Assembly: GCA_018398575.1 (NCBI GenBank)
Contig: JAGTXZ010000003.1
Coordinates: forward strand, 3,224,001 to 3,288,000
Direction: 5' to 3'
DNA length: 64,000 nucleotides
Origin: Ampelomyces quisqualis
Lineage: Eukaryota; Ascomycota; Dothideomycetes; Pleosporales; Phaeosphaeriaceae
Positions within the stretch are counted from its first letter, which is position 1. Every line of letters begins with the position of its first letter. The notes beneath the pieces were generated by a model. The model worked only from the letters and a program-made list of their open reading frames with translations. It had not been told where the DNA came from and ran no database searches. The translations under genes were made by a program, and so were the position numbers. Shown piece after piece: positions 11,922 to 21,546 of the stretch.

Positions 11922-13312
11922 TCAATCATAAGCACTGAAATCCAAAGGTACACTGGTCCCTCGGCCTGCTCGATATCTCTTCTGCGCATTCGAAAAGTCT
12001 CGTGGTCGTGGGAACTGGGCTTCGTCTTGGAATCTCCACCGCAGATCGTGAATGGGCACAATCTTTCCTTTTTGAGCAGCTGCGCCCGCCATACGAGGAC
12101 CTGCTGGATTTCGCAGTGATCCGCCATTGGTCAGAGTATACGAGCTTGCATCGAGCATGGATCGCGTCGGTGCGGGGCTGGCTACGGATCGACTGGGTGC
12201 TGCGCTAGGCGGGGGCGGAGGCGCGGACATTGCTGGAGGAGGAGGAGGTGGAGGTGGTGGAGCGGCGGGGGACGTACGGCCATGAGAAACGCCAAATGCA
12301 TTCCGCGCGGCCTGTTCGGCTAGCGAGGGACCGAGGCCGTTGGGGGCTTTCGGCGGGGGAGGTGCTGGCGCTGCAGGTGTTCGTGAAGGGCTGCTGTCGT
12401 ATTTGTACGGGTCGTAATCGTCGTCGTCGCTTGCCTGCCATGTCGCGGGCGGCGGTCCAGGCGGCGGGGGTGGCGTCGACCGTGCCGGTGCCCGGGGGGC
12501 TGTCGAAGACGGCGGGAGTGGTGGAGGGGCGGGCGGGGCGGCTCCGGGAATCGGGGGTGCCCGGGCAGGCGTCGACGGCGGCGGGGGCGCCAGGCCAGAC
12601 GGCTTGCGCGATGTCGGCGGTGGCATGGGCGGCTTCTTGCCCACGGGCGGCGGCGGTTTCGGCTTCATGGCTATGCTCGACGCAACAGACGAGGGTCTCG
12701 CGTCCTTGAGTGCGCCAAGCATGGGGTTGAGTGCGGGTCGATTGGCGGGAATGGGGGGCGCGGGCGGGGGCCTGGGCACTGAGCTGCGCGACGTCTCGGG
12801 GTCTGAGAGGTAGGGCGCATGGCCCTGGTCGGCGCCCGTGTGGACACCGCCCGACTTCCTCAGCTTCGGCATGCCGCCAGCAAACAGCCCGCCCAGCTGC
12901 GGGGCGGCCGCGGGGGCACTCTCTCCGCCGCCCGTATCGCTGTTGCTGCGCGCGCGACTCCCTCCCGCCGGCGGCGCAGGCGGTCGTCGCAAGCCTGGGA
13001 CGGGCGGGGCGCCTCCCATGGCGGGCGCACTGGGGCCGGCGGCGACTCTACCGACCGTGGGCGCAGATCGGTCGTTGATGTGGGTGACTTTCTTCAGCTT
13101 CGCGCCCTTGCCAATGTCGGACAGCAGGGCTCCCTGTGCCATGTCAGCCGTGGCTCCGTGTCCTGACTGCAGCATACTCTTCCAGCGCCCGCCGGCGGCT
13201 TTCCGCCTGGCGCCTTGATGCCCGGCATGGGCGGCGGCGGGGGCGGCCCTCCAGCGCCTCGTCCCATGGGCGGCATGGGTGGAGGCGGCGGCGGGGGCGG
13301 CGGAGGGGGCAT
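11922..13312 (-). CDS. vrp1: Verprolin / WIP-family actin regulator
   Basis: Proline-rich adaptor that binds actin monomers and WASP and works at cortical actin patches in endocytosis. Exon 1 at 13178-13312, a 44-base intron at 13134-13177, exon 2 at 11922-13133; 448 residues. The start at 13312 opens directly into a polyproline run. A WH2 actin-binding motif, GALLSDIGKGAKLKKV, is rebuilt exactly across the intron (residues ~46-61). A long proline-rich middle follows with many PPPP runs (SH3 and profilin ligands). The C-terminus RWRFQDEAQFPRPRDF (about 50 residues before the end) matches the WASP-binding tail of verprolin/WIP. The GC-rich repeats create several long false frames on the other strand. 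It is divergent from the mitochondrial protein gene at 13531, sharing a 218-base promoter. Confidence 0.9.
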
Positions 13313-13530
13313 TGTGTCGTGTGCGATGCGCGGCGGTGAACGAGCGTCGTGTCGTGGGTCGGGCGTCCTGGCACTGGGAACATTCGGATGCAGTCGCTGC
13401 CAAGGCTGCGCCTCCGCTCTGCCAAGGCTGCGCCTCCGCTCTGCCAAGCCCCCCTTTCCGCTCCACCATGCACTACCGAGTACCGAATACTACTCGTAGC
13501 TTCTTCGTCGCTGTCCGCCAAACCCACGCC
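13313..13530. promoter_or_regulatory. Bidirectional promoter with 22-base tandem repeat
   Basis: The 218 bases between verprolin and the divergent mitochondrial protein gene must serve both. They contain two perfect 22-base units at 13397-13418 and 13419-13440 plus a partial third (13441-13448). The unit begins CTGCCAAGGCTGCG. No TATA box is evident. Confidence 0.6.
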
Positions 13531-14859
13531 ATGAAGCCCGCCAGCCTGCCAGCCCGTCTGCGCCCGCGGCCCGTGTGCCAATTGTGCGACTACATCTCGC
13601 AACAGCCGTCGAGTCGCCGCGCCTTCGTGTCTGCGCCGGCCTTCAGGGCTCCCTCGATCCGGCGGCACCCCGTGCGGAGCCGTGTCGCAGCGCCACGGTC
13701 CCCCATTCGAAGCATCAACACCACCGCTCAGGCCCTGGAGGACTTGGCGCAGCTGGAAAAGGCCGAGGACGAAGCAGAAGTCGAGGACAGCGCGTCGGTG
13801 TCGGACAGGATAGTCGCGCTGAAGGGGCTGCTTGCGGATGTGGAGGCGCAAATCAAGGCCGTATACAACTCGCCCAAGGTGGAGCCCGAGGCCGCGATAC
13901 TCCGAGTACTGGACGAGCTGGCAGACGTCGCACGACAGGCCATTGCAATACGCTCACAGCAACCACTGCCTGCGAAGACGACAATATGGCAGAGCTCTGC
14001 GGGCGCCATCTTGTCGGGGCTGGGCCGCGAAGCTAGTGCAAAACCCACGACCAGCACGAGTCAAGCACGCCTCGGGTTGAGCGCCTTGCCTACGCCAGCG
14101 TACCTGTCGAAACTTGCGCAAGACTTCATCCAGCATGAAAAAGTCTTCCTCTCGTCCAATGTCCTCGGCCTGTACATCTACCTGCAGCGCCTGCTCTCGC
14201 GCCCACGAACAATACCTGAAGCTCTCTACCTCTACGCAAACAAGCCTATTCCAGAGGAAGGCTCCTCGCCACCGAAACTTATAAAGCCGTCGCCAAAGTC
14301 CGCGAAGCAGGTCATCCCCGCCGATCTCGCCGACGATGCCTTGACGGCAGCCATCGAGGCGAAAGACCTCACGCTCGCTCTCACCGTGGTCGACCATACC
14401 TACTGCGCACCCGCCTGGCGACGGCACCGCATGATCACTAAGCTCGGCCTCCCATCCGTTCTCCTCGCCATCACCCCTCTCGCCATCTACAGGATCGCGG
14501 AAGAAGCTTCCGTATACAGCAACCTCATCGATCCCTGGACCTTCAAAGTCTCTGCCTTCCTCGGCATCAGCACCTACGTCGCCTGCACGGGTACACTCGG
14601 CTTCGTCGCCTTGACCACACACAACGACCACCACGATCGAGTCGTCTGGCGACCGGGTGTCCCGCTGCTGGATCGTTATATGCGCGAGGCCGAGCGGGCT
14701 GCCCTGGACCGCATAGCTTGTGCCTGGGGCTTCAAAGAAGAGTGGAGGAGGGGAGATGAGGATAGCGAGGATTGGGAGGGATTGAGGCAGTGGATTCTGC
14801 TGAGGGGTATGGTCTTGGATAAGTCGGATTTGATGCCTGGTATGAATCCTGGAAGGTAG
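13531..14859 (+). CDS. Mitochondrial membrane protein, uncharacterised
   Basis: Single-exon gene of 442 residues. The start at 13531 was chosen over upstream in-frame codons because it begins a typical mitochondrial presequence: about 60 N-terminal residues rich in Arg, Ser and Ala with almost no acidic residues. An acidic, coiled-coil-prone segment follows (~75-135), then a helical middle. Two likely membrane spans lie near residues 300-325 and 345-365 (around LPSVLLAITPLAIY and LGISTYVACTGTLGFVAL). The C-terminus is conserved-looking, with WRPGVPLLDRYMREAE and LRGMVLDKSDLMPGMNPGR. I expect an inner-membrane protein, perhaps connected to translation or respiratory-complex assembly, but I recognise no named family. 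It is divergent from verprolin. Confidence 0.8.
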   Translation: MKPASLPARLRPRPVCQLCDYISQQPSSRRAFVSAPAFRAPSIRRHPVRSRVAAPRSPIRSINTTAQALEDLAQLEKAEDEAEVEDSASVSDRIVALKGLLADVEAQIKAVYNSPKVEPEAAILRVLDELADVARQAIAIRSQQPLPAKTTIWQSSAGAILSGLGREASAKPTTSTSQARLGLSALPTPAYLSKLAQDFIQHEKVFLSSNVLGLYIYLQRLLSRPRTIPEALYLYANKPIPEEGSSPPKLIKPSPKSAKQVIPADLADDALTAAIEAKDLTLALTVVDHTYCAPAWRRHRMITKLGLPSVLLAITPLAIYRIAEEASVYSNLIDPWTFKVSAFLGISTYVACTGTLGFVALTTHNDHHDRVVWRPGVPLLDRYMREAERAALDRIACAWGFKEEWRRGDEDSEDWEGLRQWILLRGMVLDKSDLMPGMNPGR

Positions 14860-15289
14860 TTTGATTACTGAGTAGAGCCCATCATGACATGTCGTACTCG
14901 TACATACATTCCAACACGACTATTTGTTGAAATGACCTGAGCGCAATGGAAAACCCCCACTAATCATCTTGGCTCCAGGTGTACCATTGGCACTGATGGC
15001 AAGCTACAAATTCGATGTACCTCCCCTCTAATGGTCCGCCGCCCTCTTTCGACAACCTCTTAGGCCAGGCCTTTCCGTCTCGGTCCATTCCCACGAGACC
15101 TGATAATGATGGTGTCTGGTGTCTAGTGTCTGTCATATCGTGAATAAAAACCCTCAGCTCACGCAAAATGAACTCACACTTTCAGCCTGTGCTACACACG
15201 ACCTCTTGAATACCGAAAATCCCAGAACATGGGCATCAGCAAAAGTTGTCTGCGACCTTTCTAAACGCTCTCTCTTTCACATGCCCAAC
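14860..15289. other. Convergent intergenic region
   Basis: 430 bases between two genes that run toward each other, so this is 3' UTR and terminator space. A short open frame (15119-15288 and onward) lies partly antisense to the next gene and is probably not real. Confidence 0.6.
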
Positions 15290-15691
15290 TCACAGAAACA
15301 CTCCGTCCTCCTCACCCTGCCCTCCATCTTCTTCCCTCCCATTCACAGCAACACCACCACCCCCCGTCTTCCCATTACTCTTCCCTCCCCCATCCTTGCC
15401 CGCATCTCCCATCGGCCTCCAAGACAACCCCCTAACCTCGACAACTTCCTTTCTCAGAGCCCCGATCCTCTCCTCAAACCGCGTAATCACCTGGCGATTC
15501 TCCACCACCGCCTCGTAACAATCCGCATCGTCGTGTTGGCGCGCGTATTCTTCGAGCTGTACGTTCGACGCCTGCATATGCGCGATGTTGTTGCGGAGCT
15601 CGGCGTGTTTGGCGTAGATGGATTCGACGGAGAGGTCGGAGAGGGCGGAGGCGAAGCGCGTGAGGGAGATGGGGAGGGCGTTGGAGGACAT
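15290..15691 (-). CDS. Tma17/Adc17-like proteasome-assembly chaperone
   Basis: A 133-residue single-exon gene. The N-terminal two thirds are helical and coiled-coil-like: a pattern S-D-L-S...AELRNNIAHMQASNVQLEEY, then ENRQVITRFEERIGALRKEV. This matches the layout of yeast Tma17 (Adc17), a stress-inducible chaperone that helps Rpt6 pair with Rpt3 during proteasome base assembly: a short helix, an 'I.HL..SN..L..Y' stretch, then an 'EN..V....ER...L..E' helix. The C-terminal 35 residues are Gly/Lys-rich and disordered. The comparison is from memory, so the assignment is probable rather than certain. The start at 15691 is the first ATG after which the protein looks real; the frame is open further upstream without coding character. 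Confidence 0.6.
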   Translation of the reverse strand: MSSNALPISLTRFASALSDLSVESIYAKHAELRNNIAHMQASNVQLEEYARQHDDADCYEAVVENRQVITRFEERIGALRKEVVEVRGLSWRPMGDAGKDGGGKSNGKTGGGGVAVNGREEDGGQGEEDGVFL

Positions 15692-17274
15692 TGTTGTAGC
15701 GGTTGAGAGATTGTGTGGATGGATTGGTTGTTGAGGGGTTGACGCGGGAGGTTGTTGGGGATGGTCGCGTCGTTGGAGCTGGGAAAGGTTTGGTGGGGTC
15801 GGGTTGACCCCGCTTATGGCATCCCGCTTATGTAGTGAATTCAACAATGGGGGACTGCATTGAACGTGACGTTACGAGGCATTGTGCACAACCATGGGCT
15901 TTTTCCATGTGGCCAAAGGGTGGAGATGTGGCAGCGCGAAATTGTTATCAATATGTCTACTTGTAAACTCGGAGGGAAGGCACCATGTCTCGATCGGCCG
16001 ATCGCCATGATTCTAACATTTGAATACCATTGCCACTCGAGCAGGCATGCAAATAGGGCAAACCAAGAGCAAGCTGAATTGTACGTACACTATATATGCC
16101 CGCCATCCTCCTCATTCCATACTGTAGCGTTATCGGGGGCTGTCGCTCGAATGTGTTGAGTGGCATGCGTCATCAAATCTTGGCTTGAAGTTCCGGAGGA
16201 AGTCGCGATGTTCGCCACGCGAAGGACGAGTGCAAAACGCACCCGCCACCTAGTGATGCACACAATGCACCTGGCATTATACGTGAATCTTATAAGAGTA
16301 GCAATACTGAAGTTTCCGTTAGCAGCTTGCATGTCTGGCCACAAAGCAAAGATGCTGCAAGTCTGGGTTGCAGAGTGCTCGTGGGTGGCTCCTTCCTTTT
16401 CTCTGAGTACTTACGAATCAGGCTTGAACGGTGATCGGACGATGAGACTAGTGTGACGAAGAGACCTTTTCGCTCCTTCATGCTGTCCTTTATTGCTTCG
16501 TGAAGTCTGCCTGTCCTAGATTCACTCATACAGTCCTATGAGGCAGTTAACACTCCACCTCAATTCCGACTTCTTCCAATGTCCTAGAGACATTGCTGGT
16601 ATGCGTTTCAGTGTAACATCCTCAACCTTCCACAGCCAGGTCCTGCTGCGTGGAAACACCTTCGGGGAGTTTCTAGGTTCACCTAAACATGCATGCGCTG
16701 GTTCCATACGCTGGTCCAGTACACGAGATACGGAGCCCTTAGCAGGCACTGTGTCTTGTACTGCTGAAAAGCGGTCAGGGGTAACCCAGAACCGTTCAGG
16801 CCACGGAAGCTGGTGCAGAGTTTCCTCGGAAGCATGCGCCGCTGAAGCAGCCCCCATTTTCATCGGGATAGCTCCCGTACGGACGTGCTTGAGGAAGATG
16901 TCTGGCGGTGGGTCGCGGAATGGGGGGTTGATGTTCACACTACGGAGTATCCCAGGGTAAGCGGCAAGCCCCACAGATGCTAACAGACCGGGGAAACGCG
17001 GCTAACCATACCGCTCTGTACGCCTACTTGGGCTGCGAATTGCCGTAAGGCCCGGTGAATCTATGCCAGTGGCAAAAGCCAAGTCTTCCCCTGGTTTCCC
17101 GCTTCATGCTCCATTTTCAAACGGACCTTGTTCTCCCTACATCCTTTGTTGTTTCTCAGCCGTCTGTTTCAATAACGGAATATACACCAATCAATCCACA
17201 ATTCGGCATCCAACGACAAATCCAAGGCACTTTGGTTAGTGATCCAGCGCTGGTCGTGATTTCGAGATGCTAAT
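15692..17274. other. Long intergenic region, no supported gene
   Basis: About 1.6 kb. Open frames of up to 150 codons occur on both strands of 16522-16974 (for example a minus frame with ERFWVTPDRFSAVQDTVP), but the overlapping plus frame is equally long. Neither has a family or splice structure I recognise. They may be a decayed gene. The rest shows nothing. Confidence 0.5.
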
Positions 17275-17378
17275 CCACGCCAGGCGGAGTGGTTAACGCG
17301 CTGGCCTGCTACTCGCTTGGATTGAGCGGAAGTAAGCCAGTTCCTTCGGGAGCGTGTGTTCGAATCACACAGGTGTCG
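17275..17378 (+). tRNA. tRNA-Ser(GCU)-like gene with intron; acceptor stem imperfect
   Basis: Type II tRNA shape. D arm GCG-GAGTGGTTAA-CGC; anticodon stem CTGGC/GCCAG (17301-17305 / 17336-17340) with loop CTGCTA giving anticodon GCT (serine); a probable 23-base intron directly 3' of the anticodon-adjacent base (17312-17334, itself able to form a CGCT/AGCG hairpin); a long variable arm; and a perfect T arm GTGTG-TTCGAAT-CACAC (17354-17370). The acceptor stem is the weak point. The 3' strand AGGTGTC pairs with the 5' strand only if A17371 is bulged out, giving about six of seven pairs. It is either a functional variant or a tRNA pseudogene. The arm structure is direct observation; the functional call is inference. 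Confidence 0.6.
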
Positions 17379-17782
17379 CGACGTACCATTTTTTTACCTG
17401 GATCAGGTAGAAGTAAGCCAGTTCCTTGAGTGAAATGCAGATCAAGTACAGGGTGTGATGCTTCCCTATGTCATAATGTCCAAGCTGCCATTTTCAAGCC
17501 CGCTTTCAGAACAAGACAGGTGCGAGCCCTTGGATTTCTTCGTCCCAGCGTCTCACACAATCCCTAGCTGTCGACATCTGTTGCAAGAGGTATCTCGACA
17601 ATGCTGACAAACCGTGACAATCAGGTCAAAGAGCCTTATTCTGCAAATTATTCCAGGGGACCCCGAGCGCATCTAAGATTTTATCGATTATATCTAGCGT
17701 CACTGCCTACATGATCGGGTGATTGCTATACGTGTCATGAAGCACTCTCCGGGCACCAACCTTCTTTAATCACCAACACAGT
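17379..17782. other. Intergenic, no gene seen apart from the tRNA fragment copy
   Basis: 404 bases between the tRNA-like gene and the MFS transporter stop. It contains the duplicated tRNA fragment and is otherwise featureless. Confidence 0.6.
17403..17430 (+). repeat. Partial duplicate of the tRNA 3' half
   Basis: 18 bases (GAAGTAAGCCAGTTCCTT) at 17410-17427 repeat 17329-17346, which covers the intron end, the 3' anticodon stem and the variable arm of the tRNA-like gene. Weaker similarity extends a few bases upstream (GGAT). It looks like a local duplication or slippage product and not a second tRNA. Confidence 0.6.
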
Positions 17783-19516
17783 TCACTGGCTCGCAACTTG
17801 CTTCTCATCCGCATCCAAGCCTGTGGTTGAAGCTGCGGGTTCCTCGACATCCTCCGATGATTCATGGTCCGCACGACTCCTATCGTCTTTGTTTTGCAAC
17901 AGCCGAAGAATAAATGTCAGCATGATCATCGCCCCTCCAAGTACGGCCGCAGCAGTAAACCCAGGCTTGAATCGCGGCGCATCTGCCGTCCTCCAGACAG
18001 CAGTAGTGAACCAGATCGACATGATGTAGCTGAACATGTTCGACGCTGCGATCACGAAGCCGCGCATCTCGTGGTCGTGGGGGATGAGATCGCTGTACCA
18101 CGCGTAGTAAGGTCCTGGTACACCAGCGCAGAAGTACGAGAAGTAGTAGGCGACATACTTGAGGGTATCGGACACATTCCACACGGCTAGGATAACTATG
18201 CCAAAAAGAGTGCCAGCTTGCATGACGATTATGGCTGGCCAGCGTCGTCCTTTCAACAAGGGAGAATCCGAGAGCATACCAGCTAGAATTTGAACGACGA
18301 CCCCAACTGCGACCTGTCCGGTTGGCCACACATTCCGCTCATAGACCGGATGGCCTTTGGACTTCAGCCATAAAGCCATGACGGGCTGGTAGACTGGAAA
18401 ACTGCCCTGAACCAAGAAGTAGCCGAGTGGAAGCACCCAGAACTGCCATTGCTTTGCGATGCCGAGCAACTTCGTCTTGGTCCAAGGATTTTGGCCGAGG
18501 GGTTCCTGTCCTTCCGCTATCAGACGCTGGCACTGTCGCTCTCTTTCTTTCTCGGTAATGTAAAAAGCTTTTGACGTCTCGGGGAAATCCGGAATACACC
18601 AAAAGCCCAAGAAGGCTATAGGCAGAGAAATGATACCGCAAACAATGAACAGCCACTGCCAGCCTGCCCGACCCATGATGCCGTCAAGACCGCTGTAGGC
18701 GCCAGCTTGGAGGTATCCACTGAACATGCCTGCCAGTGCTGCAGTACAATAAAACAAGCCTACACGCTTGCCGCGCTCTTCTTTCGTGTACCAGCTGCTG
18801 ACGAGGTACTAATCAAGTTAGCTTCATCGCACAAGACCGCGCACGTAGAAGAAGACTTGCAATCATGACGGGGAAGTATCCGCTCTCACAAAGTCCGATC
18901 AGAAAGCGGATAGCGTAGAGTTGGGAAGTGTTGGTAACGGAAGAAGTGCAGAAGGTCAAAATTGACCACAATATTTCAAGAATGGGTATTAAGATTGATG
19001 GTCGCACTCGGGTCGCAAGCATCACCACTGGCATCTGGCCAATGACATAGCCGGCTGTGAAGCAATTGCCAGCATATGTCAACTCGCTGCCGTGCATGTT
19101 CAGCGCCTCTTTCATCTGCCAGTTGATTAGCGATATTCTTGATTCGATGGCAGGCTATCGACGCGCCCCAGAAACGTATGCATTCCCGATGTTGCTCTGG
19201 TCCAGATTCTTGCCTAACTTTAAATTTAGAGGCGGTTTACAATGTTTCGGAGTTTGTACTTACTGAAGTAGCCTAGGCATGATGCAGTCAAAAGGAAGAA
19301 GTCCAGCTTGAGCAAGAACCATTTCTCCTCTTTTGGTTTATCTGGATCGTCCCAAACGTAGCGTTAGAGCGTTCGAAGAGCTCTACGGATCTTGCGCAGC
19401 AGTTGTGGCTTTTCTGCAGTATTTGATGTTCCGTTTGTTGATGAATTGACATGGCTCGATGAAGCTTCATGCTCTTAACCCTTGCTTAGAACGACCAAAT
19501 CAGCTTTGTTTGACAT
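17783..19516 (-). CDS. MFS transporter, allantoate/pantothenate permease type (possibly decaying)
   Basis: Twelve-helix major facilitator of the Dal5/Fen2/Liz1 anion:cation symporter family. Family hallmarks include DDPDKPKEEKW before helix 1, DQSNIGNAYVSGMKE after it, GYFPVMI-YLVSSWYTKEERGKR in the central loop, and a final LMGR-free tail. Model: exon 1 at 19264-19516, intron 19214-19263, exon 2 at 19167-19213, intron 19116-19166, exon 3 at 18861-19115, intron 18809-18860, exon 4 at 17783-18808; 527 codons in frame. Two oddities stand out. The last intron has a clear GC donor (ATT|GCAAGT), and the middle one also seems to need GC to keep VSGMKE. In exon 1, two in-frame TAA codons interrupt the N-terminus (after residue 13 and just before RYVWDDPDK). 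The second could be removed by a 45-base GT-AG intron that would also delete the conserved YVWDDPD. So it is either a recently damaged gene or one with unusual splicing. Substrate not predicted. Confidence 0.75.
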
Positions 19517-20332
19517 GGCTGATCGTGAATACACCGCGATCGCGATGTGTAGATTGTGATACCAATCTACCCTGCCCAGCTTTATACCATCCACATATCC
19601 TGCCTAAGAAAACTCCAAGCCTTGCCATGCAGAATCGCGCGATCAGCACGTTTCTGCCATTATCGGCGCGCTTTGCCTTTGAAGATCCACTCCACGGCTT
19701 CAGAACATTATTGGAATTGTTCAGTGGGACTTTTCATGGTGCAGGCCCTTGTGGCGAGTTCACGTTGCCACGATGGGTACAACTTCCGGAGGCATGTTCA
19801 GGGTAATCGTGACTTTCTGATTCGTCCAAAGCACGTATTTGTGCGCGTTGAAACTTTCCTTCTTAGCCGTGAAAGCTACAAGCATGCTATCGTTTCGTGA
19901 ATTGGGTGGCTTACTTCGTATTGCGACATCTGACAGCAACTGACGAGTGCGCTAGCTAGGTAGTGCTTGGGCTGCATACCCACGCAACACAAGCTCCGTT
20001 CGATATCTCCCCCAATGTCTTACATCCGAAGAGATGCTGTTGCAAAGTGAGGGGAAATCTCGCTTTCAAGCATCCGATAAGTTGAAAAGTGCACGTCTGA
20101 CAAATGTGAACAGCCGGTATCGCAATGGCGACATTGAGGGGTCAATTGATGACATCGAACTTAAGCTTGAATGCTTCTCCACTACACGAAGCTCAACGTT
20201 GACGAACCCAATACGAGATCAGCATATAAATTTCAGTCAAGCACTCGTAGTGAGACAAACAAGGAGCCTAGCTCTGATCGTTGGTACTCAATAACTTGCA
20301 TCTACCGCTGCACTTTTCGAACATCAAACATC
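19517..20332. promoter_or_regulatory. Divergent intergenic region, MFS transporter / oxygenase
   Basis: 816 bases between the MFS start (minus) and the oxygenase start (plus), holding both promoters. A TATA-like ATATAAAT lies at about 20223-20230, roughly 100 bases before the oxygenase start. Several weak open frames here have no coding character. Confidence 0.5.
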
Positions 20333-21546
20333 ATGGCTACCACAACCGTACAGAAGACTACAGCACAGGCTGCAGTTGCGGAGGATTTCTCCAAATACGA
20401 CTTCGCCAACCTCGAGCCTTACACTCACCCACCAGAAACAAAAGAAGACCTACCGTGGTCCGAGCTTGTAACTCTCGATCTCGAGGACTATAACCGTCCG
20501 GGCGGCAAAGAGCGATTGGCGAAACAGCTAGAGCATGCTGTTCACCATGTCGGTTTCGTGGGTCTTTCAGGCTGCGCCAAGTAACATTGCAATCACTAAG
20601 CTGGATGCAGTTCTACGTCAAGAATTTTGGCCTTGCCCAGGAGCAAGTTGATCGTCAATTCACTCTGGCCAAGCACTTTTTCGAGCTGCCGACATCGGAG
20701 AAGGAGAAGTTTGAGGTTGACTACAAAGCTGCCGACTACAATGGCTGGCGCCGACCTGGTCGCGCCTTGATCGCAGACACCAGGGACAACATCGAGATGT
20801 ACAATATCCCCAAGTTTACCGATGACTTCAAGGACAAGTATGACCAGCCCAATCTTCTCAAAGCACATCTTCCCGAGATTGAAGTGTTTCAAAAAGCGCT
20901 TCACACAAACATAGTCCTCCCACTACTGCGACTCTTCGCCATTGTCCTTCAGCTCCCAGACGAAGACTACCTCGTCAAGCAGCACACGTACGAGAAGAAG
21001 TCGGAAGACCATTTTCGCTACTTGATCTATCACGCCCGATCAGAAGAAGAGTGGAAAGCCGCCAAGTACGGCGCGACCGGTGGCCACACTGATCTCGGCA
21101 CCGTAACACTCCTTTTCCGCCAACCCGTCGCCGGTCTCCAAATCCTAGGCGACGACGGAAACTGGACATGGGTTAGCGCGCAGCCTGGAACCATCACCGT
21201 CAATCTCGCAGACACTATCTCCCATCTCACAGGCGGATGGCTCAAGTCCTCTGTCCACCGCGTCGTTGCGCCACCAAACGATCAGCGAGAGTATGAGCGA
21301 ACGGGCTTGTTGTACTTTGCACGCCCGCACAATGACACCAAATTAATTCCGATCACGGATTCGCCGGTGTTGGAGAAGGCGGGTGTTCAGCCTCGGTTCG
21401 ACAGTATCGTTACGATGGAGGAGTGGGTGCGCGCGAAGCAGACGTTGCAGCTCAATCCGGATATTGCGGCGAAAAGGTGGGCAGAGAGAGGGGATGGGAA
21501 GGTGGAAGTTTTGGCTGGGTTTCATGATCAGAAGTATAAGGAGTGA
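20333..21546 (+). CDS. 2-oxoglutarate/Fe(II) oxygenase, isopenicillin N synthase-like
   Basis: Non-haem iron dioxygenase of the 2OG-Fe(II) superfamily, with an N-terminal DIOX_N-type domain and a C-terminal jelly-roll core. Two exons (20333-20557 and 20611-21546) separated by a 53-base intron; 386 residues. Iron ligands are His234 and Asp236 in GGHTDLGTVTLLF and His291 in SSVHRVV. Arg305 (YERTGLLYFARP) sits where the 2-oxoglutarate-binding Arg lies, although the usual R-x-S is R-T-G here. Exon 1 ends HHVGF and exon 2 continues FYVKNFGL, the normal family junction. Cytosolic, with no targeting signal. Relatives oxidise small molecules in fungal secondary metabolism or detoxification; the substrate is unknown. 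It is divergent from an MFS carrier, which may mark a two-gene uptake and modification unit. Confidence 0.9.

Noticed and set aside
12230..13339. Several long plus-strand open frames opposite verprolin
   Set aside because: They arise from the GC-rich, proline-codon-rich minus-strand gene. Their translations are Arg/Gly/Ala low complexity, and the minus gene has WH2 and WASP-binding motifs.
16522..16974. Overlapping 140-150-codon frames on opposite strands
   Set aside because: Both cannot easily be genes. Neither has a family, intron or start context, so left as unannotated.
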